64,000 bases of DNA, from contig JAKOON010000021.1 in assembly GCA_022577435.1 (NCBI GenBank), positions 3,574,501-3,638,500 on the forward strand, given 5' to 3'. Both the position numbers and the translations under genes were made by a program. This stretch comes from Embiotoca jacksoni. Its lineage: Eukaryota > Chordata > Actinopteri > Embiotocidae. Below the pieces are notes generated by a model. The model did no database searches, was not told where the DNA came from, and saw nothing but the letters and a program-made list of their open reading frames with translations. Shown piece after piece: positions 10,761-22,570 of this stretch (position 1 is the stretch's first letter; every line of letters begins with the position of its first letter).

Positions 10761-13700
10761 TCATTTTCCCATGGCACTCACGATGTTTGTCTGCAAAGAA
10801 AACAAAAAGTAATGAGTGAAACCAAGAGCATTATTAAAACCAGCATAGTTTAATGCTGCCCATCATAGAGAATGCATTAGTGCCTCAGTATGACAGCATT
10901 ATGAAGTTATACCGAGGCGCATGCTTAAGTTTAGCAGTTTATTTTTTCAATGTTCACCATGTCAACAATGGCTACTTAAGCTCAGTGCAACTGAGGCTGA
11001 TGGTAATGTCACTCATTTTTTTTTTTTTATTATTTATCATGAATCAATCATGCTGGATGAGGGGTAAAGATATTCCAATTCATCTGTGAAGAAAATGTGT
11101 GCACCCAAATACTTCAGTTAACCGCTGACAAAAATACACACTCTCCCGACTCACCTTCAAGAAGGAGGAAAATCTCTTCTCCGTCATACCCTCGACTGTT
11201 ATCAGATCTTCCAACTGTGAAATAAGATCCATACGTTAAGTCACCAGAAATATGTGGGGAGGGGAAATCTGAAGACCGAGTAATGCTGCGAGGTGACTTG
11301 CATGATAAAACGAGATCTAAAGTCGAATAGTTTTCTTTCTACTAACCTTCGTGAACTGACCATGGATCTCCCTCCAGCCCAGGATGAGCTTTGCCTTCTT
11401 GTCACCGATCTGCTGGAGACCTTTCAGCTCTTTGTGGTTGCCTGTATTCAGTATCTCCAGGATTTTCTGCCTGGACTGCTCCAGCACCGAGGACTCAAGT
11501 TGGAACACAGAGATATTTTCCATCATGTTCTCTTTACCTTCAGGAAGCTGAAAGAAAAACAAACAAACAAAAACAAAAAACAGTGTAAAGTAGTTGGAAA
11601 AAAAAACACCTATTTTTTTATAAACTACCCACATTTATTAATCTATGTTTGTCTGGGGAGGAGGTCAATTTAAATACAGTTCAACTTCTGCAGAATCTAT
11701 AGAGTAAAAAAAAGAAAAGAAAAGAAAACAAATTGAAGCTAATGCACAACGTCAGCTTGTATCTGATGCTTGCAACTCTGCAGATGTGTCAAGCTAAGCA
11801 CGGCACAGTCGAGGCTCGGATGCTGACCTCAACCAGCTCGGAAAGCGCCGTCTTTTTCTTGACGCAGACGGACTGTTTCTTGACGACTGCAAGCTGCTGA
11901 AGAGGCTGGACCTGGGCTACTGATGGGAAGACACTGATAGTGTTAAAAAGTTCATTTAATGCAACGCATTAGAGCACAATCTGTTCATGAGGTCAATATT
12001 CTCCCATTAAAAAAATAATAATAATAATAAATCCCATTCTTATATTCTGTTTGTGGTGAAGACACTGTATGAGACGGCTGCCTCCCTCTCCATGTTGCTG
12101 AGGGGTGCAAAAATAATTCCTCCTCATCGTCATTTAATACATTTTCTGGCACCGATATTCTAGATTGAGCCGTTGTATCACGTTGCAGCTCATCAATAGC
12201 TCGAGTGATTCAACATGACAGATTCAGCGAGTCACCACGCTTCAGCGAACCATGAACAACAGAAGATGGGAGAGGTTTTGTCAAGGTCATTTGGTCTTTT
12301 ATCACTTCCTCATTCAAGGGTAGTTGGACCCTCTGAATCTAAAGCAGTTCCTGCCTGTTTTTTTTTCCCCTCCCGTCTGATTTTCACTCACTGTGGGATC
12401 ATTTTCCACTGCACCAGCACCTCGATGGAAACGGCACAATCATGGCTAGAAGGAGGGACAACCCAGAACGTCTTTTGTGCCGTCTCACAGTTTAATGTCA
12501 TAAATCGTTTAAAAAGAATCCCAACTAGAAGCACAACTAGTTGAAGGACTGTTGGCAATTTGAAAACCTGACAATTCCTATTTCTTACAGTGTCTGGCTG
12601 ATAAATTGTGTAATTTTGTAGAACTTTTTAAAGAAAATATTTCTTTCAAAGCCATTGGAGAGTTGTTCGGTTCAGAGGATTAAGGACAGTCATATCCGAC
12701 ACATCCACAGTTGTTATTTTCAATTCTAACACTGTACTCATTTCTTGATAAGGTGAGAAGACTCTATGGAAATCTGTTTAGTTACAGTGCCCTCTATCAA
12801 CTCATCTATTATTTCTAACTGACCTTGGAGAGGTTGGACCACAGCCTGCTGTTTTTTGGATTTTGCAGCATTTGACTGTTTTCTCAGCAGGGGAGCCGTG
12901 TTGTTCTTGAAGGCAGACTCTTCTTTTAGAGTTGATGTTTCTCCAGCCATCTGACTGAAGAGTGTGGCCTTGCTCTCAAGCTCCTTCTGCTTCTCTTTGA
13001 TCTCCTGCGAGGGGCAAAAAAAAAAAAAAAAGAAGAAGAAAATAAAAGGAGTTATGTTATGGTTGGCTGTCTACTATCAAGGAGGACCAGCTAATCAATC
13101 AGAATGAGGCCCTGACAATCAGCATCTTCAAAATAACATGCAGACTAAGATTACAGCATACATGGGGAAACAATGATTGGAGCAGGTGCAGCTAAAAAAA
13201 AAGAAAAGAAGATCAAAACCTATATTATATACAGGGGCATGTGTCTTTTAACAACCCGATGGACAACTTCAGGTTTCGATGCACGTGTGCCATTTTCACC
13301 TGGATATCTTTAAGAGACTGGGTCATGCATCTCAGCATGTTGAGGTTATCGTCATCGCGGCAGCTCATCAGCTGCTTCTCCAAAGCCGATATTCTGTCCA
13401 TCACCGACGGGCTGAGAGAGACAAAACAAATCAAGAATAAGAAAGGTAGGCACAACACAAGAGGATGATGAGGAGTTTTGAAACACTCGGATCAAAAGGT
13501 CGCATTCAGAAGCATCCTAACCCAGTCAGAAAACACCTGACAACAGATGGCAAGGAAGCAGCGCCTATTTCTCTCCCAGTGGGCACAGCAGCTGTAGCCA
13601 ATGGGAGCGCTGCAGAAACGTGCTTTCAGCACAAGCTGTAAAGCCTTGCCCCCCCCCCCCACCACCACCACTCTTCTGCTTTGAGGCTACAGCTTGTTTA

Positions 13701-16545
13701 AGTTGCTGTTGTCTGGATGGGACACAGCATAAGAAATTGAATTGGCCTGACGAGAAGGCATTTTTCTTCCCGGTCAGACATCACAGTTCAAAAGGCTGAT
13801 TAGCCAGACAAATAATCAATAAGTCTGTATCGGTGTGGTCTTGAACCTGTGGGAACGTGCAGAATCGGTGGCGTCCTGCTGTCCGGGTTTCTTCTCGTCT
13901 TTCTGCTTCTTCTTCTGTGGCTCCGCGCCAGAACCCCCGGCCCCGTGATCCACCCGGGAACGCTTCACTGGACATGAAGGCAGAGGGAAAATGAACAGTT
14001 TAGTATTCCGTGCGCTGTACCAACAGTGTCTGTGGGCTTCTCAAGAGTGTAAAGCAACTCGGATGAAGATGGCACAGCATCAGTCAAAGCTGCACCGCAG
14101 TGCCTGAATTAAAGCCAAAAGGAAGAACCAGAAAAATTTAACCAGGAGTGTTGTCTTCAAGACACTGCTGTATGAAAGAACAAGCATCAAAACAAGTGCA
14201 AAAATCTAAACATGACACCCAACTTGCACAGAAAATTGTTTATTCTTAGTCATCATCCTCTATGATGTGACATTGGTGACCCCTATTGGCCTTTGGATCA
14301 AATTCTGTCAGAGGTTCCTCATCTTTGCCTGATCAATTTCATTTATACTTCCAGTACGTTAAATGTTATGCGTTTTTTTGTGTGTTTTAAATCGACTTAA
14401 CTCACCTGGCAGCACAGGCACAGCCACAGTTTCACAGGTGAAAGGCTTGTTCACAATGAGCTTGGATTTGGCCGCAAAGTTGAGTGCAGTAAAAGTGTCA
14501 AAATAATATTTGTACTCCGGTGCGATATTGGTGATCATGACCGAGTGTGCCGAACCACCCAGAGAGTCCTGCAGCAGCCGTGTGAGTTTACTGTCTCTGT
14601 ACGGCACGCGGATGGCTGCGCCGGAGTTCAGAGAGTCTACGACTTTGCTGAGCGTGAAGAGGGACAGGTTGATGGCACCGCTCTCCTTCAGACGGATGCC
14701 CTGGTTGCCGGTGCGGCGGTTGTCCTCCGAGCCGGCCAAGTCCACCAAGTAGAGTTTGCCTGTCTGTTGTCGGTGGGGCGGGGCACGTTGGGTTCGTACG
14801 ACCTGGACCATCGAAAAGATTAAGATTTGAGAGGGAGCAATGAAACCGACACCAAAACAAGGAGGTACAGAGAGAAATGCAGTTTAGGTGAAATAAAGGG
14901 ACACAGAAAAACCGACTCGCATTTTGTGACAAAATAAGAAACGCTGCACATGAAGCGCCATGTCACAAGGAGTGAGAACGCAGATGACAAAAGCAGAAAA
15001 AGGACAGCAGGAAACCAGTTTGTATCTCTCCCGTAGTAGTTCCAGAAAGCCCAAAGGTTGCTAGCAGGATTGTTACAAGAGAGAATTGGATTTTAGCACC
15101 AGCTACCAAATCCTGGCCCACTGCAGAGACCACGACCTGTTTAAGATGCTGTTCGAGTGGCCGCGTGACACCGACGCAGCGAGCAGGTCGATGAACGAAA
15201 CAGAACAACTCTCAAAAAAGAGAATCACAAATGAGCAAACGGTCCATTTTCAGCATTGATCCAATTATATGTCAAACCTTGAGGAGCAGAATAGCGTGGC
15301 TGCGGCTGGAGTGCTGGTTGAGTTTGGTAGAAGCTGTTGTACGATTGAGGGTCGCGGGGATAAAGTGTTTCTCAAAATCGGAGACGGAGGAGATGGTTGT
15401 GTGGGTGAGGCCGGGGATGAGGATGTTTTTGTCCTTGTCCTCTCTGATTGGCAAATCTTGGGAGCTTGGCGAGAGAAGATCTAACACCTGAGAGAACAAA
15501 AGAGGGACGTTGTGATGGATTACACAATGTGGGTGTGTAAACATAATTAAAAAGCTGTTTAAAAAAAACAACAACAACAGATGTACACAGAAAGGAAGAA
15601 GAAAAAAAACAAAAAACAGCTGTAAAGGTTAAAGGTTTAGAGGAATATGGCTTTACTACCATGCGTTGTATTTGAAGTGGGCTCAAGTTAAGATTTCAAA
15701 CGACTTCCAACCACCTTCTTTCCCCGACACTATTTTACTTCCTTATCCATTGACCGAACGCGTGACAAATCTGTGCGTCATCAAAGCATTCATACCTTCT
15801 CATTGTAAATTTCCAAATACGACATGCCAATGCTGTAGTCCCATCCTTCACCCCCATCCTTAGCCTTGACCAGATTAACAACCTCCCGAACAGCTCGGGG
15901 GATCACCCCTGGCTGCTCTGAACTGCCCAGCATGGTGTGGGTCTTCCCTGTGGAAAAGGAGATGGAAGAGAAAAATGCCTTTGAGCAACAGAACCGTGTA
16001 CACAAAGCAGGTTTCGACTGTCTCTTAAAAAGTTACATACGGTTATATATATATAAAAAAAAAAAAAAATCACTCGAAACGTTGATGAAAACGATCGGAC
16101 TGATGCTTGAACCTACCAGCTCCTGTTGGGCCGTAAGCAAACACGCTGGCATTTTGTCCGTTCAGTACGTGCGGTAGGACGGGCTTCACGGAAGAGAGGA
16201 AAACCTCGCGTTGCGTCGTTTGCTCATCGTGAAAAACGTCGAAGCTGAAACAACAACAACAACAACAACCACAGCATTCTCAACACGTATAACTGGGCGA
16301 TGATTAGACATTGTATTAATAGACTTGATAGAGAGAGATGACGGTGAGGACACTGACTGGTATTTGACTGTTTCTGTTGCGTTCCTCCAGTTGATAATTT
16401 CCAGGTTCTGGGAGTCCAGGCCTCTTACGCACGGTCCCTCACTTTTCTCATCCTGTTTGCCGATGTAAGGTCGCAGACGAACCGCTACCCGAATCCTGGA
16501 CGTCTTCTTGTTTCCCCCATCCGACGGTGCCACACGCTGGGCCAT
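10761..16545 (-). CDS. kif22: Kinesin-like protein KIF22 (chromokinesin Kid), 12 exons
   Basis: KIF22 is a plus-end-directed kinesin that binds DNA and produces the polar ejection force pushing chromosome arms toward the metaphase plate (family knowledge). Coding exons: 16545-16358, 16244-16117, 15947-15796, 15487-15278, 14802-14406, 13967-13847, 13411-13300, 13004-12824, 11919-11828, 11547-11347, 11214-11155, 10790-10761. These sum to 1872 nt and 623 aa (human 665), with all phases matching. The ATG has A at -3 and G at +4. The motor core shows GPTGAGKT (P-loop, residues 101-108, split by an intron), NQHSSRSH (switch I, 213-220) and DLAGSEDNRRTGN (switch II, from 247). A lysine-rich low-complexity linker follows, then predicted coiled coil (exons 7-8). 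The C-terminus, from about residue 528, carries the helix-hairpin-helix DNA-binding region with GLQQIGDKKAKLILGWREIH and EDLITVEGMTEKRF. It is head to head with PAGR1. No damage is seen. Confidence 0.96.
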
Positions 16546-16678
16546 GTTTGAGCTGGCGAAAACACAAAAGGCCCGGATAACGTTACGGACGAGCAGATGT
16601 TGCGCTGGTGCTTTCCTGCACGAAAAGGCGCATTAATTGTGCACTCGTGTCAATTTATATAAAATGTCGCTTGCCCCC

Positions 16679-16723
<45 letters not shown>

Positions 16724-17904
16724 CACTGACTCATATTTTTATTTGTCTTTATTGACGATAGCTTCAAATGGCTAACAACATGCTGACGTTAAGTCAGGCC
16801 ACGGTTTCTTTCTTTCTTTCTAAAAAAAAATAACGTTATTAGCTGAGCGAAGGTTAACAACTACTTTATCAAGTCTTTCGTCAATGCTTACCGATTATAT
16901 TTACGATCTTCTGGAAGAAAAACCTTCGTTATTCACCGATTTCCTTTTCTATGAACATTGCGGCCAACTTTTTTTTGTTTTTCCGTAATAGCGCTTATCG
17001 CCACCTCAGCATGTAACCGAACAGTTTTCAAACGAGGAGCGCTGCAACCGGAAATGGCCACTAACCAATCAGAGCTCACTCAGCCAGCTGGCGCCTATTT
17101 GACCTATTTCGCCCATATTTATGAGATTTAACAATGTACCACATATAGTGCTCATAATTATGCTATTTAAAAAAAAAACAACAACGCATATTTGCACACT
17201 TTAAAACCAGTTATTAACCTAAAAAGTGAATAAAAAAATAAAAAAAAAAAATAAAAAAGTCGTTTTTGAACGTTTTTGCCTCGTCTGCCCTGAGCCTCGT
17301 GTGCGACTGCGCGACGCGCCGGAAGTCATGCCGAGCGTAGATCTCCACTCCAATCAACGTAACCGATGGTCGTTAGCGCTTAAGGATACATGGAATATCC
17401 AGCTGACGTATAAATCAGTGGGATCGTGCAGCCGGGAAGAACCAAGACGATCGTCACTCGGGGTCCCTCCAGTCAAAATGGCGCTATGTTTACGTCTCTG
17501 CATAATCGTTTGTTAGCGAGTCTCATGGGGAGCTTTGGTGATTGTATCGCCTGGAGAAGAATTTGATCCAATATTCAATCTCGGCAACAATTGATCGACG
17601 ACATACCGGTAATGTCAGCGTAAAGCTCACGTGTTGGTTAACTGACTGTTATTTAAAAAAAAAAATTAAAAAAAAAAAATAGCTCGCGGTTCGGCCCGAC
17701 GTTAGCTTGCTCAAGTCCAATGAGCATAGTTTGGTTGACTCTTGACCACTAAAGCAGCAGTTCACAGCCCCGCCGCCTGCTAAAAGTTACAGGCACGATG
17801 TTATGTCTCGCACTCGCACGGTTACTTTCTCCTGTGCCGACCTGATCTTTTCATAACGCCTACTTCTGTTGGAGCAGATCTGCGTGGCTGCGAAGTGAAC
17901 CAGG
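16546..17904. promoter_or_regulatory. Head-to-head KIF22 / PAGR1 intergenic region, likely bidirectional promoter
   Basis: KIF22 starts leftward at 16545 and PAGR1 rightward at 17905, so both promoters and 5' UTRs must fit in about 1.36 kb. CpG-containing stretches lie near 16550-16640 and 17270-17470, separated by an A41 homopolymer (16682-16722) and AT-rich sequence. Divergent pairing of two broadly expressed genes at one CpG-containing region is common in vertebrates. Whether initiation is shared or from two separate CpG patches cannot be told here. No TATA box at a convincing distance was identified. Confidence 0.55.
16682..16722. repeat. A41 homopolymer in the KIF22/PAGR1 promoter interval
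   Basis: An uninterrupted run of about 41 adenines follows GCCCCCCTT. It is not preceded by recognisable retroelement sequence, so it is more likely an expanded homopolymer than a retroposon tail. Its length is probably unreliable in the assembly. Confidence 0.9.
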
Positions 17905-19973
17905 ATGCAGGCTGAAGCCGCAGACTCTTCCCTGAGGGAGGGCATAGAGGCTCTGGGTGTGAAGGACTCCGAAACACCTGCAGCAGGCAAAGAGGAGGAG
18001 GGCAACACAGAGCAACGGGACACGGAGATGAGAGCTGCCACGGAGGAGGAAGAGGAGGAGGAGGAGGAGGACGACGACGACTCAGCAGACAAGGAGAAAA
18101 CAGGTAGCTCCCATTTAGAGACGTATTAACAGAAAGAGGGATGTGTAGCATCTGGAAGCACACATGGTAGGCGAGAAGGGTCAATATCAAGAGGGAAAAG
18201 TCTTTATTCCGCGTCTGAAGAGTGTCATATACAGATCTATTGATACACAGCTGATGTGGCAACAAGTAGGATGAGTAAATGTTGGGAATTATACAAAGAG
18301 ATTACCATTACCAAGTAAAAACAAGCAGGTTGGCTATAAAAATGTGTATTAAAGTGTAGGGATGGACTTAAGTAAAAAAATTGTTTTACCACAGTGGGGT
18401 ACAGTAGATGTATAAAAATGTGTAAATATAAATAGGCTGTCAGTTAAGAAATACTGACTATATAAAACACTAAATATTATTATTGTCAAAGCCTTTTGAA
18501 TCAATAGTATGTCAGTTTAAAAAGTGTTTCTTTGAAACTTTTTCAATGTAATGTTGAATTCGTCACTATTTGATCCGACCCTCCTAAGAATTAAGAGGCC
18601 ATGTTATTCTTGTTCCATATTCAGATGAGGAGGCACACTGCATCCCTTCAACACTATCATTTTAATTGTCCATTTCAAGAGCAGTCATCCCGAATATTAC
18701 GACGAGGAACAAAGCAAATATGTGCATATATCGTCTTTGGGAATCATCCATAAGGGTATGAAAATATAGATCCGATATCGGCAAAAAAAAAACCAATATC
18801 ATTTATCCATATTTACAGCATATAACTAAAAAGTCAAGCTAATATGTTCGAAAGATGTTAAGTAACTGTTTTTGCCACCATCGTTTTCAACTTTAGGGTT
18901 TATTACTTTAACCCCGTACTTATGTAAATGTAATTTAATTAGTACTGTGTAGTAACGATTAATTCACATGATTTTGTAATATATGATATACAGTAGATCT
19001 GTGTAATTCATAATATAACAAGGCTGTACTGTCATACGCAACATTGAGTTTCCTTTTGGCATTTGATAAACTGACCTCACCGTTTTTCTACCTCCTCAGA
19101 TAGGACCACAGATGCAGTGGACGGGGAGGCTCAGAAGGACGAACCTCAGGCGGACACAGTGGTGAAGGCTGAAGAGGGAAAGCAGGCTCCAGAAGTGGAT
19201 GGTGAATGGGAGCTTGCGTACAGTGATGAGGAAATGGAGGACCCCAAAAACTGGATGCCTCCGCCCGCTGAGATCAAAAGACTCTATGAGCTGCTGGCTA
19301 AAGGGGAGATGCTGGAACTGAACTTTGTGCCACTTCCCAGGAGGCCCCCGACTCCTGAACGCACCCCGTCACCTGAAAGAGATGACGAGGAAGAGGCGGC
19401 ACAGGAGAGGGAAAGGCAGGAGAGAGAACGCAAGTCAGTATTACTTTTCATCTCCGTCATTTCATCTCGAAGGATTTAGTCTACTGGTATTGGATTTAAA
19501 GCCTCGTGATTTTTTTTTTTTTTTTCTAGGCCTCCATCTCCAACTGAGTTTGACTTTGATGAGGAGCAAATGCAAGCCACTCCCAAAAATGCCTTCATCA
19601 ACAGACGCCGAACACCAGGTGTGACAGAGATTTGAGTTTTAAAACATGCACTCTTACTGTGTTGTCTTTTCTTATTTCTTCACTGTGTCAGAGAGTAAAA
19701 GTGATGAGTCGGTTAATGATTTTTCCTTCTCTCCCAGGATCTTCAGCTCGCTCTTCTGTCAAGAGGGAAGCTCGGCTGGACAAAGTATTGTCAGACATGA
19801 AACGCCACCGCAAAATCGAGGAGCACATCATGCGTACAGGCCGAGATCTCTTCAAGAGTGAGAAGAAGCTGGAGGAGGCTCTTTCTCCGAACAGCCAGAA
19901 GGAGCGCGAGAAGGAGCGAGAGCGAGACAGCAATCCAAACACCATCTTCTCCCCGAGACAGAGGAGATACTGA
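17905..19973 (+). CDS. pagr1: PAXIP1-associated glutamate-rich protein 1 (PAGR1/PA1), four exons
   Basis: PAGR1 is a small nuclear partner of PAXIP1 (PTIP) in the KMT2C/KMT2D histone H3K4 methyltransferase complexes, also linked to DNA-damage and nuclear-receptor responses (family knowledge). Exons: 17905-18103, 19100-19433, 19530-19618, 19738-19973; 858 nt, 285 aa (human 254). Phases 1, 2 and 1 match at every GT-AG junction. The ATG has A at -3. The first exon ends in an almost pure Glu/Asp run. Conserved blocks follow: WMPPPAEIKRLYELLAKG from residue 118, PRRPPTPE, TEFDFD, then RRRTPGSSARS leading into KREARLDKVLSDMKRH and RTGRDLF; the end FSPRQRRY matches the family's FPRQRKY. The stop is followed 127 bases later by AATAAA. 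It is convergent with TLCD3B. Confidence 0.96.
18104..19099 (+). other. First intron of PAGR1
   Basis: A phase-1 GT-AG intron of about 1 kb (donor GTAGCT, acceptor CCTCCTCAG). It is AT-rich, and I see no other gene or clear mobile element in it. Confidence 0.85.
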
Positions 19974-20099
19974 AGTATTGAGAGATGAGGACTTGCCCAG
20001 AAGCAAACGAGGCCAACAGCTTTTCAAGGCTTTTTTCCAACACTTGAATTTTTTTAATGTAACAAGTTTTGTATGGTTTGTGTGTTTTTATATGACAGC

Positions 20100-20105
20100 A
20101 ATAAA
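20100..20105 (+). terminator. Polyadenylation signal (AATAAA) of PAGR1
   Basis: A canonical AATAAA lies 127 bases after the PAGR1 stop and is followed by GT-rich sequence (GTTCTCGGTGTGCAGTG), the arrangement expected for cleavage near 20120-20135. Confidence 0.85.
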
Positions 20106-20160
20106 CGGTTTACCCTGGAGATTGTGAACTGCCCTGTTGTTCTCGGTGTGCAGTGAGTCT

Positions 20161-20186
20161 GGGGGGGGGGGGGGGGGGGGGGGGGG
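20161..20186. repeat. G26 homopolymer just after PAGR1
   Basis: An uninterrupted run of 26 guanines starts about 55 bases past the PAGR1 polyadenylation signal. Pure G runs of this length can form quadruplexes and slow polymerases; the exact length is probably not reliable. Confidence 0.9.
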
Positions 20187-22570
20187 ATGGTGTAGTAAAG
20201 TTGGTGGAACTTGGCAGATAAAATAAGCAGTCCAACTCATTAAAATGTACAACATCACCCGCAATGGCCTCGTATGACCAGACATATTAAAGCCACATCT
20301 ATCGCTATAAATGGTTTGGTAAATTCTCTTTGACAGTAGATAATTATACTGTCCTATTATATAGAGTATATTAAGTGTGACAGTAAAGTGTTGACATAAA
20401 ATTCCCTTCAAACAGTAGGGGTGGGAGTCCTCACCATACATTATCACAATAATTAAGTCCAATATGACATCGTCATTAAAACCTTTTTGTATACTACACT
20501 AAGAGTATAATGAAGAACAACTTCAGTCCACTTCTACTTGAAAATTAGTTGGTTAAGAGTTCAAAACATTACCGAAATACATGGATTCTGGCACACTCTG
20601 CTGGCTCACTTATACCACATGAAGGGGGCAGTGTTGTACAAATTTCAACGGAATTCAATAAGTGGCATTTGACAAATTATTTTTAGCTGACAAAGTTAAA
20701 AAAATAAATAAAGACTCAAGGCAGGCTCAGGACAGAGAAGTATATTTTAGCTAAGTTTGAGTAACAATACAGCCTTCACATAAGGCTCAGAAGCATAGAG
20801 TATAGTATGTATGCATAAATAATGCATTCAAAACCACAAACCAAATAAATAAATAAATAAATAAATACTTACAAATAAATAACGAGCATTTTGTGGAATA
20901 TACAGTACATCAGTTGAAATGTTTTAGTATTGTCAGAAGCAGTACCTTATGAGTTCACAGAACAGGGGAATGGATATTCTGCTGTGTTAAACATGCCCAC
21001 AGTCGTCCCGATACTTTGGCACACACTACCCTGTCTCGATGGTTTCTGATCTGTGTTTTAGAATTTTTTTTTTTTTTTTTTTTTTCCACTTTTTTTTCTT
21101 GATCCATTTTCAGGACAGTGTAGCTGCTTAAAACAAACATGTATTGATAAAACAAGCCATGTTGTTCGTAGACGGTTCATAGAACCAGTGGCTCAAAGAA
21201 ACGACTTTATGATCGTATGGACTTGAGAAACAAAAAACAAATGAATGAACAACATCAAACCAAGTTGCTGTGGACACGTGCTGCTTGTCAGTCACAAGGG
21301 ATTGCTTCCCTGCACGATAAGTTTTCACTTTTGCTTCCCTCCAAACTTCAACATTGCAAGTTCCTTAACAAAGCTAAAAATACTAAAATCTGATGGATCC
21401 CTTCGTGAAATATTCATGGGTTTTGGGATTCACATCAGCACTAAATTTTAAAAAAAAAAGAAGAAAAACATGTAAATTCAGTTTATAGTGACTGCTACTG
21501 TGCATCACATCCTTGTATGCAAAATGCTTAAAAAAAAAAAAACAATTTGTGATACCAGTAAATGGAATGAAGTCATATCTACACTGAAACAAGCACTGCC
21601 GTAACGTTTGAGGGTAGTTTGCGAACACGAAGCTGGAAAACTGTGAAATGTCTTTTGTCTTAATACTGAAATACTGTTCAAAATGTCTTTAGAAACATCA
21701 GATGCAGAAATGAGACAAAACCAAAAAAAAAAAAAAAAAAAAAAAACCTCAACTGTGACCTAATACTGACATGGAGAGGATAACTTTACATCTGCTATGT
21801 ACAATCGTCACATTTTTCTGTCTGAGAAAAGCCTCTTCCTTCTTGTTCGAGGATAAAACTTAAATTAAAACCTAGAAGAAACTGAAAACAATGGGGGGGG
21901 GGATAAGGCAGCAGAATACAGTCTTATGAGATTATCTCCCTTCTAAAGATGAGTCAGTCTGCAGGTTGGTTACATTTTGTTAGAGTGACAGTGACTACAG
22001 AGGATACAGATAATAAACACTAACAAGTCAAAATACTGTTTAGCCAGGATTTTTTTTTTTTCTTTTTTGAAGGTCTTCTTCATTACTAAACTGAATTCGA
22101 CCTTCCATCTACAGCAAACGCACTAACATACAATATAATACATTCCTATTTTCCTGCTCTTCCTGTACCATGAGGCAGAGAGGACTGAATTTGATCTACA
22201 TGAGGGAAATAGCCACCTGTGCTCGCTATACATCCAGGCAAATTCCTCAGGTCAGTGCATGTTCCTATCCGTCACAGTGCCTGATGAAATCTTGAACATT
22301 GAGCGCTCTAACACGCCGTTTGTCTCCTACGAACTAAGAAGCTGAAGTGCTTGAATGTCAGCCACAAAGTCATTTAGCTGATGGCTGGCTACAAACACTT
22401 CAGCGCTTTTTGAGGCCATCGTCTTGACTCGTTTCAAGTCTTGCTTTTCCACACAGCTTCCTTTCCTTTACATACACATTGGTACATTCCTTCCCTCCTT
22501 CCCTCCCTCCCTCTCCTCCTCTCTTTCCCTCCTCCTCTACACTCCTCCTCTCCACTCCACTCCACTCCTC
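20187..22570. other. Convergent intergenic region and presumed TLCD3B 3' UTR
   Basis: No coding sequence is recognised. On the minus strand this is downstream of the TLCD3B stop at 22571 and probably includes its 3' UTR; I could not find an unambiguous minus-strand AATAAA. The stretch contains a TAAA repeat (about 20845-20880), long poly-T and poly-A runs (21064-21085, 21722-21746) and a CT-rich block (22490-22570) adjoining the stop codon. Confidence 0.45.

Noticed and set aside
16682..16722. A41 run as a retrogene or SINE tail
   Set aside because: No retroelement body or target duplication precedes it on either strand; it looks like a simple expanded homopolymer.
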